Shown piece by piece: positions 45,511 to 55,205 of a stretch of 64,000 nt of DNA. Numbering within the stretch: the first letter of the stretch is position 1; every line of letters starts with the position of its first letter. Under the pieces are notes generated by a model. The model was given only the letters and a program-made list of their open reading frames with translations. It was not told the origin of the DNA and ran no database searches. Origin of the DNA: Nilaparvata lugens (lineage: Eukaryota; Arthropoda; Insecta; Hemiptera; Delphacidae). The stretch is taken from assembly GCF_014356525.2 (NCBI RefSeq), contig NC_052508.1, positions 55,624,497-55,688,496 of the forward strand, in the 5' to 3' direction. A program made the position numbers and the translations under genes.

Positions 45511-45684
45511 ACTGAAAATAAGGTTAGTTCATGTGAGATTTTCGAAGTTCCTTTATTATTATTTAGAATTATTTTTTTGAGTTGAAATTAGTCTAGCGAC
45601 ACCTATTTTTTCTTCCTCTTTCATTTAAAAAAAAATTGAGTTGATATCTTCAAAAATAGTGGGGCTACAATTGTGCCGTAATTA
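45511..45684. repeat. Right terminal inverted repeat of the Merlin-like element
   Basis: Inverse of 39568-39741, ending CAATTGTGCCGTAATTA at 45684. Confidence 0.9.
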
Positions 45685-46403
45685 GTAACGTTAGCCGCGG
45701 TTAACCTTCAACAGCAAGAAATTAAAAACAGTTCTACAAATTTGAATAGAGTAAAAATTTCTGATAAACATCAGGCAATGGAATCTAACCCTCAAAAGTA
45801 CAACGAAAAATATGAAAAGAAATCTACTCTAAAATTGAACAAAAATACACATTGTCTCCGTTGTGGAAACCGGCGACATTCTGATGGTGTCATATGCACT
45901 GCAAATAACAAATTTTGTAAAGCTTGCGGAGGTAAGAACCATTTTGCTAGAGCATTCTAAAAGTAGGGAACGCTACAATTGTAAAAGACAAACAGATAAA
46001 TCAGGTCCGCGAAAATTTATCAATAGAAGATGACAACCTGTCACTTTCCGATATTGAACATATAAGAACTCTGGAAAAAGGCTGTAAAGTAATGGTGAAC
46101 GTTAAACTCAACAACAACACAGTGAAAATGCTGTATGATCCAGGTGCCGCTTACAGCGTTATTAACGAGAAATTATGGAAAAAAATTGGAAGTCCCATTT
46201 TAAAACCAACAAGAAACCTCACGGCATACACAGGGATTGACATTGAAACACTTGGAGAAACACATATAAATGTCAATGCTTTTGGTGACTCCAGGAAATT
46301 ACCAGTAATTGTTATAAAGAAAGATGACATACCTTTGTTTGGACTTAATTGGGTCCTCAAATTCAATCTACCCTTACCTCCGGTGCTGAAATATGCTCTG
46401 TAA
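45685..46403 (+). pseudogene. gag nucleocapsid plus protease, frameshifted
   Basis: Resumes gag directly after the nested element. Two zinc-knuckle-like segments follow: CLRCGNRRHSDG and CKACGGKNHFARA. The final cysteine of the second is replaced because the frame breaks at about 45955. The downstream frame (from about 45963) leads into a retropepsin whose active-site region reads MLYDPGAAYSVI, with Pro instead of the usual Ser/Thr after the catalytic Asp. It ends at 46403, ten bases into the pol frame. Frameshifts at 45955 and 46400 mean gag-pro-pol is not continuous here. Confidence 0.82.
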
Positions 46404-49008
46404 AAAAACGATAAGCTCTCCACAAAAAAAGAACTCAGTTTTGGTAAATAAAATAATCACAGATTTTTCTGATGTTTTCAATCCAAATCTGGGAACAATA
46501 AAGAACTGCAAGGTACTTTTCCACATGTCAAAAAATGCCATACCAATAGTTGCAAAACCACGTCCATTCCCGTTTTCCTTAAGAAAAGCAGTAGAAATGG
46601 AACTACAACGTTCAGTAGACAGTAATGTACAATCACCTGTAAACACAAGTGAAGAACCTATCACATGGTCCTCACCAATAGTTATTGTGGTGAAACCTAA
46701 AGGAGCAGTCCGGATATGTGCTGATTTTAAAACCACCGAAAACAAGTTTATAAGTCCAGACAACTATCCCCTACCTAGGTTTGAAGAAATCACTTCAAAA
46801 CTTACAGGAGGGAAAGAATTCACAATTATTGATTTGAAGGATGCATATCTACAAATGGAAGTTGATACTTCTGTACAAAAGTATCTCACTATTTCTACTC
46901 ATAAAGGATTTTTCAGATATTCACGCCTTCCTTTTGGGATAAAAATAGCAACAGCAGCTTTTCAGTGTAAAATGGATCAAATCTTGGCTGGCTTGGAAGG
47001 CGTTGCATGTCTTTTAGACGATGTAATAATAACAGCTCCCACAAGAGAAGAACACATTAACAGAGTCAGGGAAGTGTTAAAACGTTTTGAAAACAATGGA
47101 CTTCGAGTACAAACCACAAAATGTAAATGGTTTGAGGAATCAGTAAACTATTTGGGACACAGAATAGATCAAACAGGTATACACCCCACAACTGAACACA
47201 TCAAAGCCGTAGAAGATATGCCATCACCGAAAAATGTCAAAGAACTAAGATCCTTCTTGGGATCAATCAACTACTACAGTAAATTTGTTCCACATTTACA
47301 ATCACTGTGCGTTCCGTTACACAAATTACTTCAAAAAGGAGCAAATTGGCACTGGGATAAAAAACATGAACAAATCGCTACAAAATTAAGACATTTATTA
47401 ACAACATCAGATACTTTAGCTCATTATGATGAATCACTTCCTCTAATTCTTGCCACAGACGCAAGTGAAGTCGGATTAGGTGCAGCTCTTTTTCACAGAT
47501 ATACTGATGGTACTGAAAGGCCAATTTTGTTCGCATCAAGACGACTTGACAAAGCTGAAAAACGGTACAGTGTGATTGAAAAAGAAGCATTAGGTTTAAT
47601 TTTCGGAGTAACACGTTTTGAACATTTCCTCTATGGCAGACACTTTGAGATTCGTACTGATCATAAAGCTTTAGTGAAAGTTTTCGGTGAAAATGGCTCT
47701 ATTCCAAAAGTTGTTTCCAACCGTATTGCTAGATGGGCTTTAATTTTGAGCTCATACGACTACTCAATAAATTATCACAGAGGTACAGATAATGCAACGG
47801 CGGGTATGCTATCAAGGTTTCCTTTGGAAAATGTATTGAAGTCAAAAAACGAAAAGTTAGGGGAAAACAATAGAGCACATCTTTTCCACCTTCGATTTCA
47901 AGATATACCATTATCAACAAAGAGCTTACAAGAAACAACAAAACATGACACAACACTTGCAAAAGTTACAAACTATCTCCGAAGTGGTTGGACAACAGAT
48001 ACAAATGTAAACAAAGAACTACTACCATATTACAATAAACGAGAAGAACTATCATTTGAAAATGGCATACTCCTCTGGTCGGGTCGTTTAGTCATACCCA
48101 CAAGATTAAGAACAAAAGTACTACAAATTCTTCATGAAGGTCATCCAGGAATTGTAGCAATGAAAGGAAAAACACGATTCCAAGTATGGTGGCCTGGACT
48201 GGACAAAGATTTAGAGGAACATGTAAAACACTGCACCACATGTCAAGAAAACAGAAACAGAGATGTTGAGATGCCACTTTTCTCATGGACTCTTCCAACA
48301 GAAGTGTGGTCTAGAATCCACATAGATTTCGCAGGACCATTTTTAGGGAAAATGTGGTTAGTCGTTGTAGATGCTAGATCGAAATGGCTCGAAGTAATAC
48401 CCATGTCAACAACCACAACAAAATCCACGATCAATATATTACAAGATCTATTTTCTAAATTTGGCTACCCAAGAATAATTGTAAGTGACAACGGTCCTCA
48501 ACTGACTTCGTATGAATTCCAAAATTTCTGCAAAGAACTGAACATAAAACATGCACGTATCACCCCATATCACCCAAAAAGCAATGGATTGGCGGAGCGT
48601 TGTGTACGAACGTTCAAAGAACGTATGGGAATTTCAAAAGGAAGTACTGGCACCTTACAAGAAAAACTAAATAAATTTTTATTCGCTCATAGAACATCCC
48701 CAAAGAGAGCAACGGGAAAAACACCTGCTTTTATGATGTTCGGTCGCGAGTTACGCTGCAAAATAGATATATTACTACCAGATGTTAACGACAGAGTAGA
48801 CGAAGAGTTAGTTAGACAAGGGAACAGCAAGCCGAGAGTCAACGCAAAGGTGTTCGGAGAGGGCGATGGCGTATGGGTACTAGACAGATCAGGCAAAGGC
48901 TACAAAAAAGGAAAAATCGTTAAAGTAAATGGACTATACTCATACCTAGTGAATGTTGAGGAAACGATGAGAAGATGCCACGCAGATCAACTGCGATATG
49001 CAGATTGA
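46393..49008 (+). CDS. pol: gypsy pol: reverse transcriptase, RNase H, integrase
   Basis: 871 open codons. RT spans about residues 95-260: VRICADFK (~110), SRLPFGI, and the catalytic box CLLDDVI (~206) where gypsy elements usually have Y/F-V/I-DD. RNase H runs from LILATDASEVGLG (~353) to RTDHKAL (~421). Integrase has the H-H-C-C zinc domain (HEGHPG ~580, HCTTCQ ~613) and catalytic D644 (IDFAGP), D697 (SDNGPQ) and E733 (LAERC), the D-x52-D-x35-E spacing of retroviral-type integrases. The Leu in the RT box may lower activity. Protease lies upstream in another frame. Confidence 0.93.
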   Translation: MLCKKTISSPQKKNSVLVNKIITDFSDVFNPNLGTIKNCKVLFHMSKNAIPIVAKPRPFPFSLRKAVEMELQRSVDSNVQSPVNTSEEPITWSSPIVIVVKPKGAVRICADFKTTENKFISPDNYPLPRFEEITSKLTGGKEFTIIDLKDAYLQMEVDTSVQKYLTISTHKGFFRYSRLPFGIKIATAAFQCKMDQILAGLEGVACLLDDVIITAPTREEHINRVREVLKRFENNGLRVQTTKCKWFEESVNYLGHRIDQTGIHPTTEHIKAVEDMPSPKNVKELRSFLGSINYYSKFVPHLQSLCVPLHKLLQKGANWHWDKKHEQIATKLRHLLTTSDTLAHYDESLPLILATDASEVGLGAALFHRYTDGTERPILFASRRLDKAEKRYSVIEKEALGLIFGVTRFEHFLYGRHFEIRTDHKALVKVFGENGSIPKVVSNRIARWALILSSYDYSINYHRGTDNATAGMLSRFPLENVLKSKNEKLGENNRAHLFHLRFQDIPLSTKSLQETTKHDTTLAKVTNYLRSGWTTDTNVNKELLPYYNKREELSFENGILLWSGRLVIPTRLRTKVLQILHEGHPGIVAMKGKTRFQVWWPGLDKDLEEHVKHCTTCQENRNRDVEMPLFSWTLPTEVWSRIHIDFAGPFLGKMWLVVVDARSKWLEVIPMSTTTTKSTINILQDLFSKFGYPRIIVSDNGPQLTSYEFQNFCKELNIKHARITPYHPKSNGLAERCVRTFKERMGISKGSTGTLQEKLNKFLFAHRTSPKRATGKTPAFMMFGRELRCKIDILLPDVNDRVDEELVRQGNSKPRVNAKVFGEGDGVWVLDRSGKGYKKGKIVKVNGLYSYLVNVEETMRRCHADQLRYAD

Positions 49009-49012
49009 ACTT

Positions 49013-49030
49013 AAGAAGAAAGGGGGAAGA
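49013..49030 (+). other. Polypurine tract
   Basis: AAGAAGAAAGGGGGAAGA directly precedes the right LTR; it primes plus-strand synthesis in LTR elements. Confidence 0.85.
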
Positions 49031-49193
49031 TGTAGTATACCAGAAACCAGATGTTATGCAAAACAGATGACATAAATCAGTTATAATATTTAATAGTTTG
49101 TTGATTGGAATTCACTCTATCCTACATGTTTTAATAGAGATTACACACGTTGAGTATTAATCTTTGAGACTTATTTATTTCTAATATTCTACA
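49031..49193 (+). repeat. Right LTR
   Basis: 163 bp, TGTAGTATACC...TTCTACA, about 98% identical to the left LTR. Confidence 0.93.
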
Positions 49194-49195
49194 TT

Positions 49196-49271
49196 AGAAA
49201 ATTCGAGAAATGTAATTGGTGTGGGCTTTACGGTTCATTATCCGGTATAATAGAGAGGAAAAGAGTTCAAC
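49196..49271. repeat. Right 76-bp direct repeat flanking the gypsy element
   Basis: Same sequence as 38799-38874, separated from the LTR end by only two T residues. Integrase-made target duplications are 4-6 bp, so these are something else. Confidence 0.92.
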
Positions 49272-49287
49272 AAACATGAACCATTAT

Positions 49288-49560
49288 TCATTTATTTTTA
49301 CTTTGATACATACAATATTTTACTCTATGAATGATTGGGAGAGGAACAACAGGCTTAAAGCCCAAAACTGTTCCTTTCCCAAATTTAGATAGAAATTGTC
49401 CCAAAAATAGGTTATGTTTACACTTCATGATTTTTGTCTAATTTTGAATCCAAAATATGTATAAACTAGGAATTTACAATTGATAAAAGTTGAAACTCAA
49501 ATTGAATAAGAATACTTCACTAAATCATCACTGATAACTGAAAAATGCTGTATTAATAAT
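49288..49560 (-). repeat. Hairpin-tailed retroposon 3' end, class 1 (copy J)
   Basis: TTCATTTATTTTTACTTTGA leader, stem GGGAGAGGAACAACAG / CTGTTCCTTTCCC around GGCTTAAAGCC, then AAATTTAGATAG and AAAAATAGGTTATG. This is the best-preserved class 1 hairpin. Confidence 0.75.
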
Positions 49561-49564
49561 TGAA

Positions 49565-50290
49565 TTATGTTGACATAAATCTTATGGATTCTTTCTCCTC
49601 TGAGAATTTCAATTTTGTTTTATCAGGAGTAGTTCACCCCATCTGGGCTTATGCCTAGGACTGTTCACTATTATTCCACATTTTTATGTATTCGCTGTTA
49701 CTTTATATTATGTTAGTATTGAAATAAATTGATTGATTCTAATTCCTGTTATACATTGGACTAAATTTGAGTAGAGAAGAAGTTTTGAGCTAGTGCCTGT
49801 TTTTTATTTTCAATTTGTTCAATAATAAATGAATATGAATAGATTGAATGTTCCATCTAAAATGGTGATCAAGTAACATATTTAAGACTACAATAAGTAG
49901 AGGATAGCTAGAGAATTCGCTCAACCTGCTTTCTATGCTAGATTACACAGTCATTTTAAAAATGCAGTACATATTTAGTGCCTGAATCTTCAGCTTCAAT
50001 GAGATATTATTTGGTTAGCTTACGATCTATGCCTATACCTTCAAGTTACATAGAATAGAATCTACGAAAATAGCAAAGACTCATGTATGCAGAATTACAA
50101 TGACTCGTGAAGATGCAAGGGCTTAAAAAGTTGCTTTCAAGTCAGCAGAGGTGAAGATTCAAAATAATGCGTGAAATAAAAGTTCATCCGTTTTGTTGAT
50201 TCTATTATTATTGTAAACAATAGATTTTATTGTAAACTATTTCATATTTAATAGATTGTATATGCTGGAGGAATTAACAGTGTTTTGTTT
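49565..50290. other. Probable plus-oriented LINE tail and intron end
   Basis: 49630-49737 (ATCTGGGCTTATGCC ... AATAAATTGATTGATTC) looks like a LINE 3' end with a short ATTG tail. The remainder is AT-rich up to the exon at 50298. Confidence 0.4.
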
Positions 50291-50297
50291 TTTGCAG

Positions 50298-50505
50298 TGT
50301 TGAATATACGAAGGGCATATTCCAATCCATTGGCTTCCGAAACTTCAGCAGTTATCTGCGACTGGACGATGAGAAGAGAAGCGGACCTGAAGGCCTGAAG
50401 ATGTTCAATGAAGGACGCAAAACATTCAGCATTGACACTAAGCGCTATGTCAAGAGTCAAAATAAGTGGGTCAGAAATCGGTTTCTGAGTTGTATAACGA
50501 GAGAG
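50298..50505 (+). CDS. TRIT1: TRIT1 internal exon (end of IPP-transferase domain)
   Basis: Follows the acceptor TGTTTTTTGCAG. With the two bases carried from 13720-13721 it encodes VEYTKGIFQSIGFRNFSSYL, a variable linker and KRYVKSQNKWVRNRFLS. The GIxQSIGF and T-K-R/Q-Y-x-K-x-Q-x-x-W-x-x-R/N-x-F motifs are hallmarks of MiaA/TRIT1 (tRNA-binding and catalytic-domain C terminus). The best exon end is 50505 before GTGATA, which joins phase 0 to the exon at 55206. The donor departs from GTRAGT, so it may be weak. A foldback MITE begins 73 bp downstream. Without splicing, the frame would stop at 50523-50525 (TAA). Confidence 0.9.
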
Positions 50506-50577
50506 GTGATAAAACAATCTAATTAAAAACCAAAATCAATTTAAAAAATCTTTCACTCTTTGGTAAATCAAGCTATA

Positions 50578-51467
50578 GTGAGGTCCACGTTATAATGGCA
50601 GTGAAGAAAGATAGGAGAAAACGTTGCCAAGTCTCTCCATATTGCCACTGAGTGTACACAGCTGTTACTCAATTTATCCCATTAAATTTGATCTAATAAT
50701 AATTATAATTTCCTTGATAAAATAATCAATTTAATGTCAAATTAATCACGAAAATATATTTTAGACATTAACGTATGAGAAACACAAATTAAAATACCTG
50801 AAATGACATTTTAAAAGTTGATAACTAACCATCCTATACTTCAGTTAGCCTACACGTTTAGGTTAGACCTACTCGTACCGGTATAAATTATAATTGAAGG
50901 ATTATTTCAGAATTATTTCCAATGAAATCACTTATTTCAAGAAGGATTTCTATTTTTCTATAATTTTTGAAAGCAATTGGAATAGAATACCTAATTTCTT
51001 AATAACTTAATTTCTGCTTTTTTGAAATTCAGATTGGTGTATCACAGCTTTTTAAATAGAATACCTAAATTCTTAATAACTTAATTTCTGTTTTTTTGAA
51101 ATTCAGATTGGTGTATCAGCTTTTTAAATTAGCCGCCATATCCGGTTTGTATAAAAATAAAAATATGATCTCAGTTATGAAAGCAAATTTTTGAATCAAA
51201 TTATGAAAAAAATATATTTAATTGTTTCAAAAATACATTTTAAATCAATTATACGACTTGTGTACCTAAGTATTTTGATAGAATGAAGAAAAAAAATGGC
51301 GGCTGAGTTACTTTTGTACAGTCACTGTCAAAAGTAAAAATAAAATATTCTGGCAAACTGATAACATTGCAAAGCTAGAGAGAGATAGCGCTATCCGTTT
51401 TGTTGTATGATAGAAAAGGACATCAACAGTATTGTCAATTGTACTGCCATTATAACGTGGACCTCAC
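50578..51467. mobile_element. Foldback MITE, GTGAGGTCCACG family, copy 2 (890 bp)
   Basis: Starts CTATAGTGAGGTCCACGTTA and ends with the complement plus CTATAG. GGCAGTGAAGAAAGATAGG on the left and GAGAGATAGCGCTATCC on the right are shared with the other copies. The interior carries a ~79-bp tandem duplication (about 50985-51140, GAATACCTAATTTCTTAATA). It lies 73 bp from the TRIT1 donor at 50506. Confidence 0.85.
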
Positions 51468-51580
51468 TATAGGATTATTGTATCAGGTATTTCTGAAAGT
51501 AACAGATCATCACAATGCAATACAGTATGATGTTTCACAGAGATTGGAATTCAATTCTCAATATATTATCAACTATAATA

Positions 51581-52237
51581 GTGATCTCCTCGTTATAATG
51601 GCAGTGGAGGAAGATAGGAGAAAGGCGTTGACGATTCTCCGCCTTGCCACTTCATTCTACAGATAATAATAATAATACTGAGATAAAAATACACTTATAT
51701 TGTCAAATTGGTCAATACCATGGTTCTGTACCAAATAGCACTGTATAATTTGACAATATATGTGTGTTTTTATTTCATTATAAACAGTAGTTATACAACA
51801 TTTACAGTAACTCAGTCGAATTTTTAATAATACAGAGGGTGAAGCCCACATAAGCTCTTAGGCTTGTGTTTGGGTAATGAGTGAGAGGGATAATGATGAG
51901 AGATAACGTCTACATTTTAGGTAGTCAGGACCGACGGCTTATCATCTCCTCCGTTATATCACAGAATAGCTGATACCGCTATATGTGATGTAGGATTAAC
52001 TGTTTATTCTTGATTTGAATAATCAATTATATTTTATTTGTCAAGAAAATATATATATATTTCTTAATGAAGTTTTATACTTGTTAATAAATAATTATAT
52101 TTCTACATTCTAAAAAGCGATCTGGCGACGTTGCTGAGTTAGAGTAGGATATCGCTATCTGTTTTGTCGAATGATAAACAAGGATAGCAATTAATACCAA
52201 TGTTTATCAAATACTGCCATCATAACGTGGAACTCAC
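51581..52237. mobile_element. Foldback MITE, GTGAGGTCCACG family, copy 3 (657 bp), with nested insertions
   Basis: Ends GTGATCTCCTCGTTATAATG and CATAACGTGGAACTCAC are diverged forms of the family termini. The middle is interrupted by an (ATA)n-tailed insert with its own inverted repeat (AATACACTTATATTGTCAAA, 51681-51775) and a hairpin segment GAAGCCCACATAAGC (from 51841) resembling a LINE 3' end. Confidence 0.75.
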
Positions 52238-52451
52238 TATAGTGTAATAGGACAATTAATAGCTTTCCGATTGATTAAAACAGTAGCCTACTTTCCTCTC
52301 TGTTTTAAGACACTAATACAGATGATTCTATATGTTGAAGTGGCAATATCAATTAATTTAATACAGCAAATCAAAAACTAGCCTGTCTTGAAAAATAGTA
52401 AGAAGGGTAATAAGGTGTCACTTGAACTATGAAGTAATATATATGTATGAG

Positions 52452-53474
52452 CAGTGGCGGCGCTTCCATAAGGGCCAAGTGGGCCGGCCCACCCAAATGA
52501 AACAGTAAAATACATTTTAAAATGCTTTAGGTTATGTGGCTAATTATTATTGAATAAAATACAATATAAATTAATTTTGAACTATCAACTGGTAAAAATG
52601 CTCGTTGAAATACCATGCAATGTATCCGTGGACATAGTACAATATGTACGAGTTCAACGATGGCCACGAATCATTACGTAGCACATTGAAGGGCCCCAGA
52701 AATCAGGCCCTTCTAGCTCTCATAAAAACGTATTGGCAAGACAACGCAAGCCAGCGACGCTAGAATGGCTGGCAGCAATGCATTGATATACGGAGCAAGT
52801 GGGCCAGATTGAGCTGGCCCATTGCACGTTGATTCACACCATTCTCGCTCAGACTGCTGAGCGCTAGCATAGCTTGTTTACATGCCAGCCATCATGTAAA
52901 ATGTGAATTGCATCCGAATTGGCAACAGGCTTTTTATTATTTTATAAAGTTAACAAGTTAATACTTTCAACTACTTTTGTGCTAATATTTGCATAGATTA
53001 ATTAGCAATAATCCAACTGTAGTGATTGCGGTTGTGAATTCAAAGGCGTGATTTTATTGTGAAGTGCTATATTAGTGTGTGCGGTGATCTTGATTTAAAT
53101 GAGGTTAGGTCTACTTTGACAAGCCTTTTGGTGAGTTGCACATTATGTTGTTTTAATTTAGTTTAAAGAATAATAAAGTTTAGTTTAGTTTTTTAGAAGA
53201 ATGGGCTGCGAGGGTGGTCTCGCTAACTAACAATAGCAACGAGGTAACTAATCGAATTCGCTCAATCAAAAAACATCAAACTAATCTTCTTGCCTCCAAA
53301 TAGAATAATAAAGTTTAGTTTAGTTTACTTTAAACTAAAGTTTAGTTTATAGACTACCTGCGTAACAACTTGTAAAGTTGAATATGCTTTATAAAGCACC
53401 CCTCCTTCCCAGCCACACCCCCAACAATTCCCACCACTGGCCCACCCAACTGTTCAGGTCAAGCACCGCCACTG
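52452..53474. mobile_element. Non-autonomous hAT element (1,023 bp) with 8-bp target duplication
   Basis: Termini CAGTGGCGGCGCTT and CAGTGGCGGTGCTT (right end, complement) match 13 of 14 bases. TGTATGAG lies directly outside both (52444-52451, 53475-53482). An 8-bp duplication and CAGTGG...CCACTG ends define hAT. Subterminal GGGCCAAGTGGGCC is also typical. No transposase remains; the interior has TAAAGTTTAGTTTAG repeats. Confidence 0.95.
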
Positions 53475-53484
53475 TGTATGAGAG

Positions 53485-54215
53485 AATAACATTTTTCTAC
53501 TAGCTTAGTAGAGATGATCTGGACTCAATAACAGAGATGAAATTTATCATGCAACATCAAAAATTGTGAAAATAGTGAGAAGGGTAATAGCTCACTTGAT
53601 CAAAACAAATTATGAAGTAATAATGTTTAGCCTAATAATATTATGTTTTTAAAAATAAACTTTTTATTAGCTCATTAGAGATGATCTGAACTTAATCATG
53701 GAGATCAACTTAGCATGATACATCCATAAATTGGATTTTGAAAAAATATTGATGAATGATGAACGTCTTATGTCTGAATCCAAATCGAATACAAATTATT
53801 CAAGAACTGCATTCCCGATTTTCAAATGAATGACGAACCTGAAGTTTATGTCGACTTTGGTTGATGATGATTTAATATAACTAATAAAATTAAATAATAA
53901 CTGAATAAATTCACGGAAACAAGACAATTCTAAACTTTCAATTAACTTTTTTTAAATGTAGTTTACTGTTAGTAGCAAACAAAATATTCAGTTTTCCTTT
54001 ATCGTATTGGCTATTGCTACTTTGATATCTTGTAAAAATCCATTTACTTGAATAAGCTCGAATCCAAAACTCAACTCTATAGGAAAGTGAATAGGCTAAA
54101 GTTGACTGAATCAATAAATTAAACCTTTAAACCATAACCTTTTTTATGAAGTAAATCGCAGTGGCAGCAATGGTCCACTATCCATTGTGTGTGAAGAAGT
54201 GTTGAAATTCATGAA
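53485..54215. other. TRIT1 intron, no recognised feature
   Basis: AT-rich intronic DNA between the hAT element and the tandem duplication. Confidence 0.45.
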
Positions 54216-55205
54216 CCAGAAATTTATTTTCAATGTGCCGTTGTTCAACTTACTCAATAACTGTTCTTCTTTTTCCGGGCTTGTCCCAAGAGTATGAAAC
54301 GAATCACTGTGTTAATAATTCCGATTTGCAATTTATCAGATTATTTTCCCAGGTGAGTAAATTGGAAAGCTGTGAAACACTTGTACATTTCTGGTGATGT
54401 ATTTCTGTATGTGAACATATCAATCTTCCTTAATAGCTGAAATTCATTTATAAAATCGAGAATTGAGAGAATTGATGAATGTCTCCAATCCGTCCCTTGC
54501 CAATTTGGTTTTAATAATAATTGTGATAGAAGAGCATGATAATAATCTTGAAAATAATCATTATATTTAACTATTATTATTTAAATGACTATAATAATGA
54601 GAATTTTCATATTTTTAATGTTCGCTTATATCAAAATAAATCCAACGATTCAACCAATGATGATTATTTTTTTGTAGATTATTCATTATGAAACTAGAGA
54701 AATCTTACTCTAGAAATTATTTAACAATTTCAACTTTTCTATATGCTAATCAATGAAAATATCCCTAATTGATCAGTCGATTTCCTTCCTTGATGGATTT
54801 TAGAGAAATTATCAATTTAAAGTGATTAGTTCTTCTATTCAAATGAAGAAAATTGTATTGAGGACAAAACCCCGTGAATATTCATGAAAAAAGGTCTTAT
54901 CCTCTCATTAAAATAATTATATGTAAGACATGACAACCGAACCCCACTTGAAGCAAATAGTAGCCTATAAACATTTTATGCTTGATCAGAATAGGTATAA
55001 ACTGAATTTCAAAGTTTATATTGATTTTTGATTATGAATATTGAAGGATTTGTATTGATTCATTATCTTTGTTTTGTATACTATATATTTATTGTTCTGT
55101 AAAAAATGTATCTTTTGATGAATAAATTTTCCAACTGTTTCTTGCAATTCATTTATTGCTGGGAGATAATTTGACGAGATGTATAAAGTATGTTTAATTG
55201 TGCAG

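Larger units (their letters stand above)
39568..45684 (-). mobile_element. Merlin-like DNA transposon, 6.1 kb, inserted in gag
   Basis: Inverted repeats of about 174 bp begin TAATTACGGCACAATTGTA and end near CTAACCTTATTTTCAGT on both sides, with roughly 85-90% identity by eye. The element encodes an IS1595/ISXO2-type transposase on the minus strand and carries a telomere-like array and a TA run. Removing exactly 39568-45684 rejoins the gag frame (codon GAT at 39565 to GTA at 45685), which confirms the ends. No clear 8-9-bp target duplication is left; the palindrome TAATTA lies at both termini. Most Merlin elements are far shorter (1-3 kb). Confidence 0.88.
38875..49193 (+). mobile_element. 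Ty3/gypsy LTR retrotransposon, split by a nested DNA transposon
   Basis: Short LTRs (165 and 163 bp, TG...CA), a primer-binding site, gag, protease, RT, RNase H and integrase in Ty3/gypsy order, and a polypurine tract. Removing the nested element (39568-45684) leaves about 4.2 kb. There is no env-like ORF after pol. Pol organisation and the short LTRs recall mag/K02A2.6-type gypsy elements (inference). gag and protease regions carry frameshifts, so this copy is defective although RT-RNase H-integrase is open. Confidence 0.93.
13722..50297 (+). other. TRIT1: ~36.6-kb TRIT1 intron filled with mobile DNA
   Basis: Donor GTGAGT at 13722 and acceptor TTTTTTGCAG ending at 50297 bound an interval with no further TRIT1-like exon; the phases of the flanking exons match directly. 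It contains a LINE, a truncated LINE, a gypsy element with a nested Merlin-like element, foldback elements and satellites, which account for most of its length. Confidence 0.8.

Noticed and set aside
39568..45684. 8-9-bp target duplication of the Merlin-like element
   Set aside because: Tested several end choices; TAATTA recurs at both termini but it is palindromic, and assigning it to a duplication would leave a stop in gag. No convincing duplication remains.
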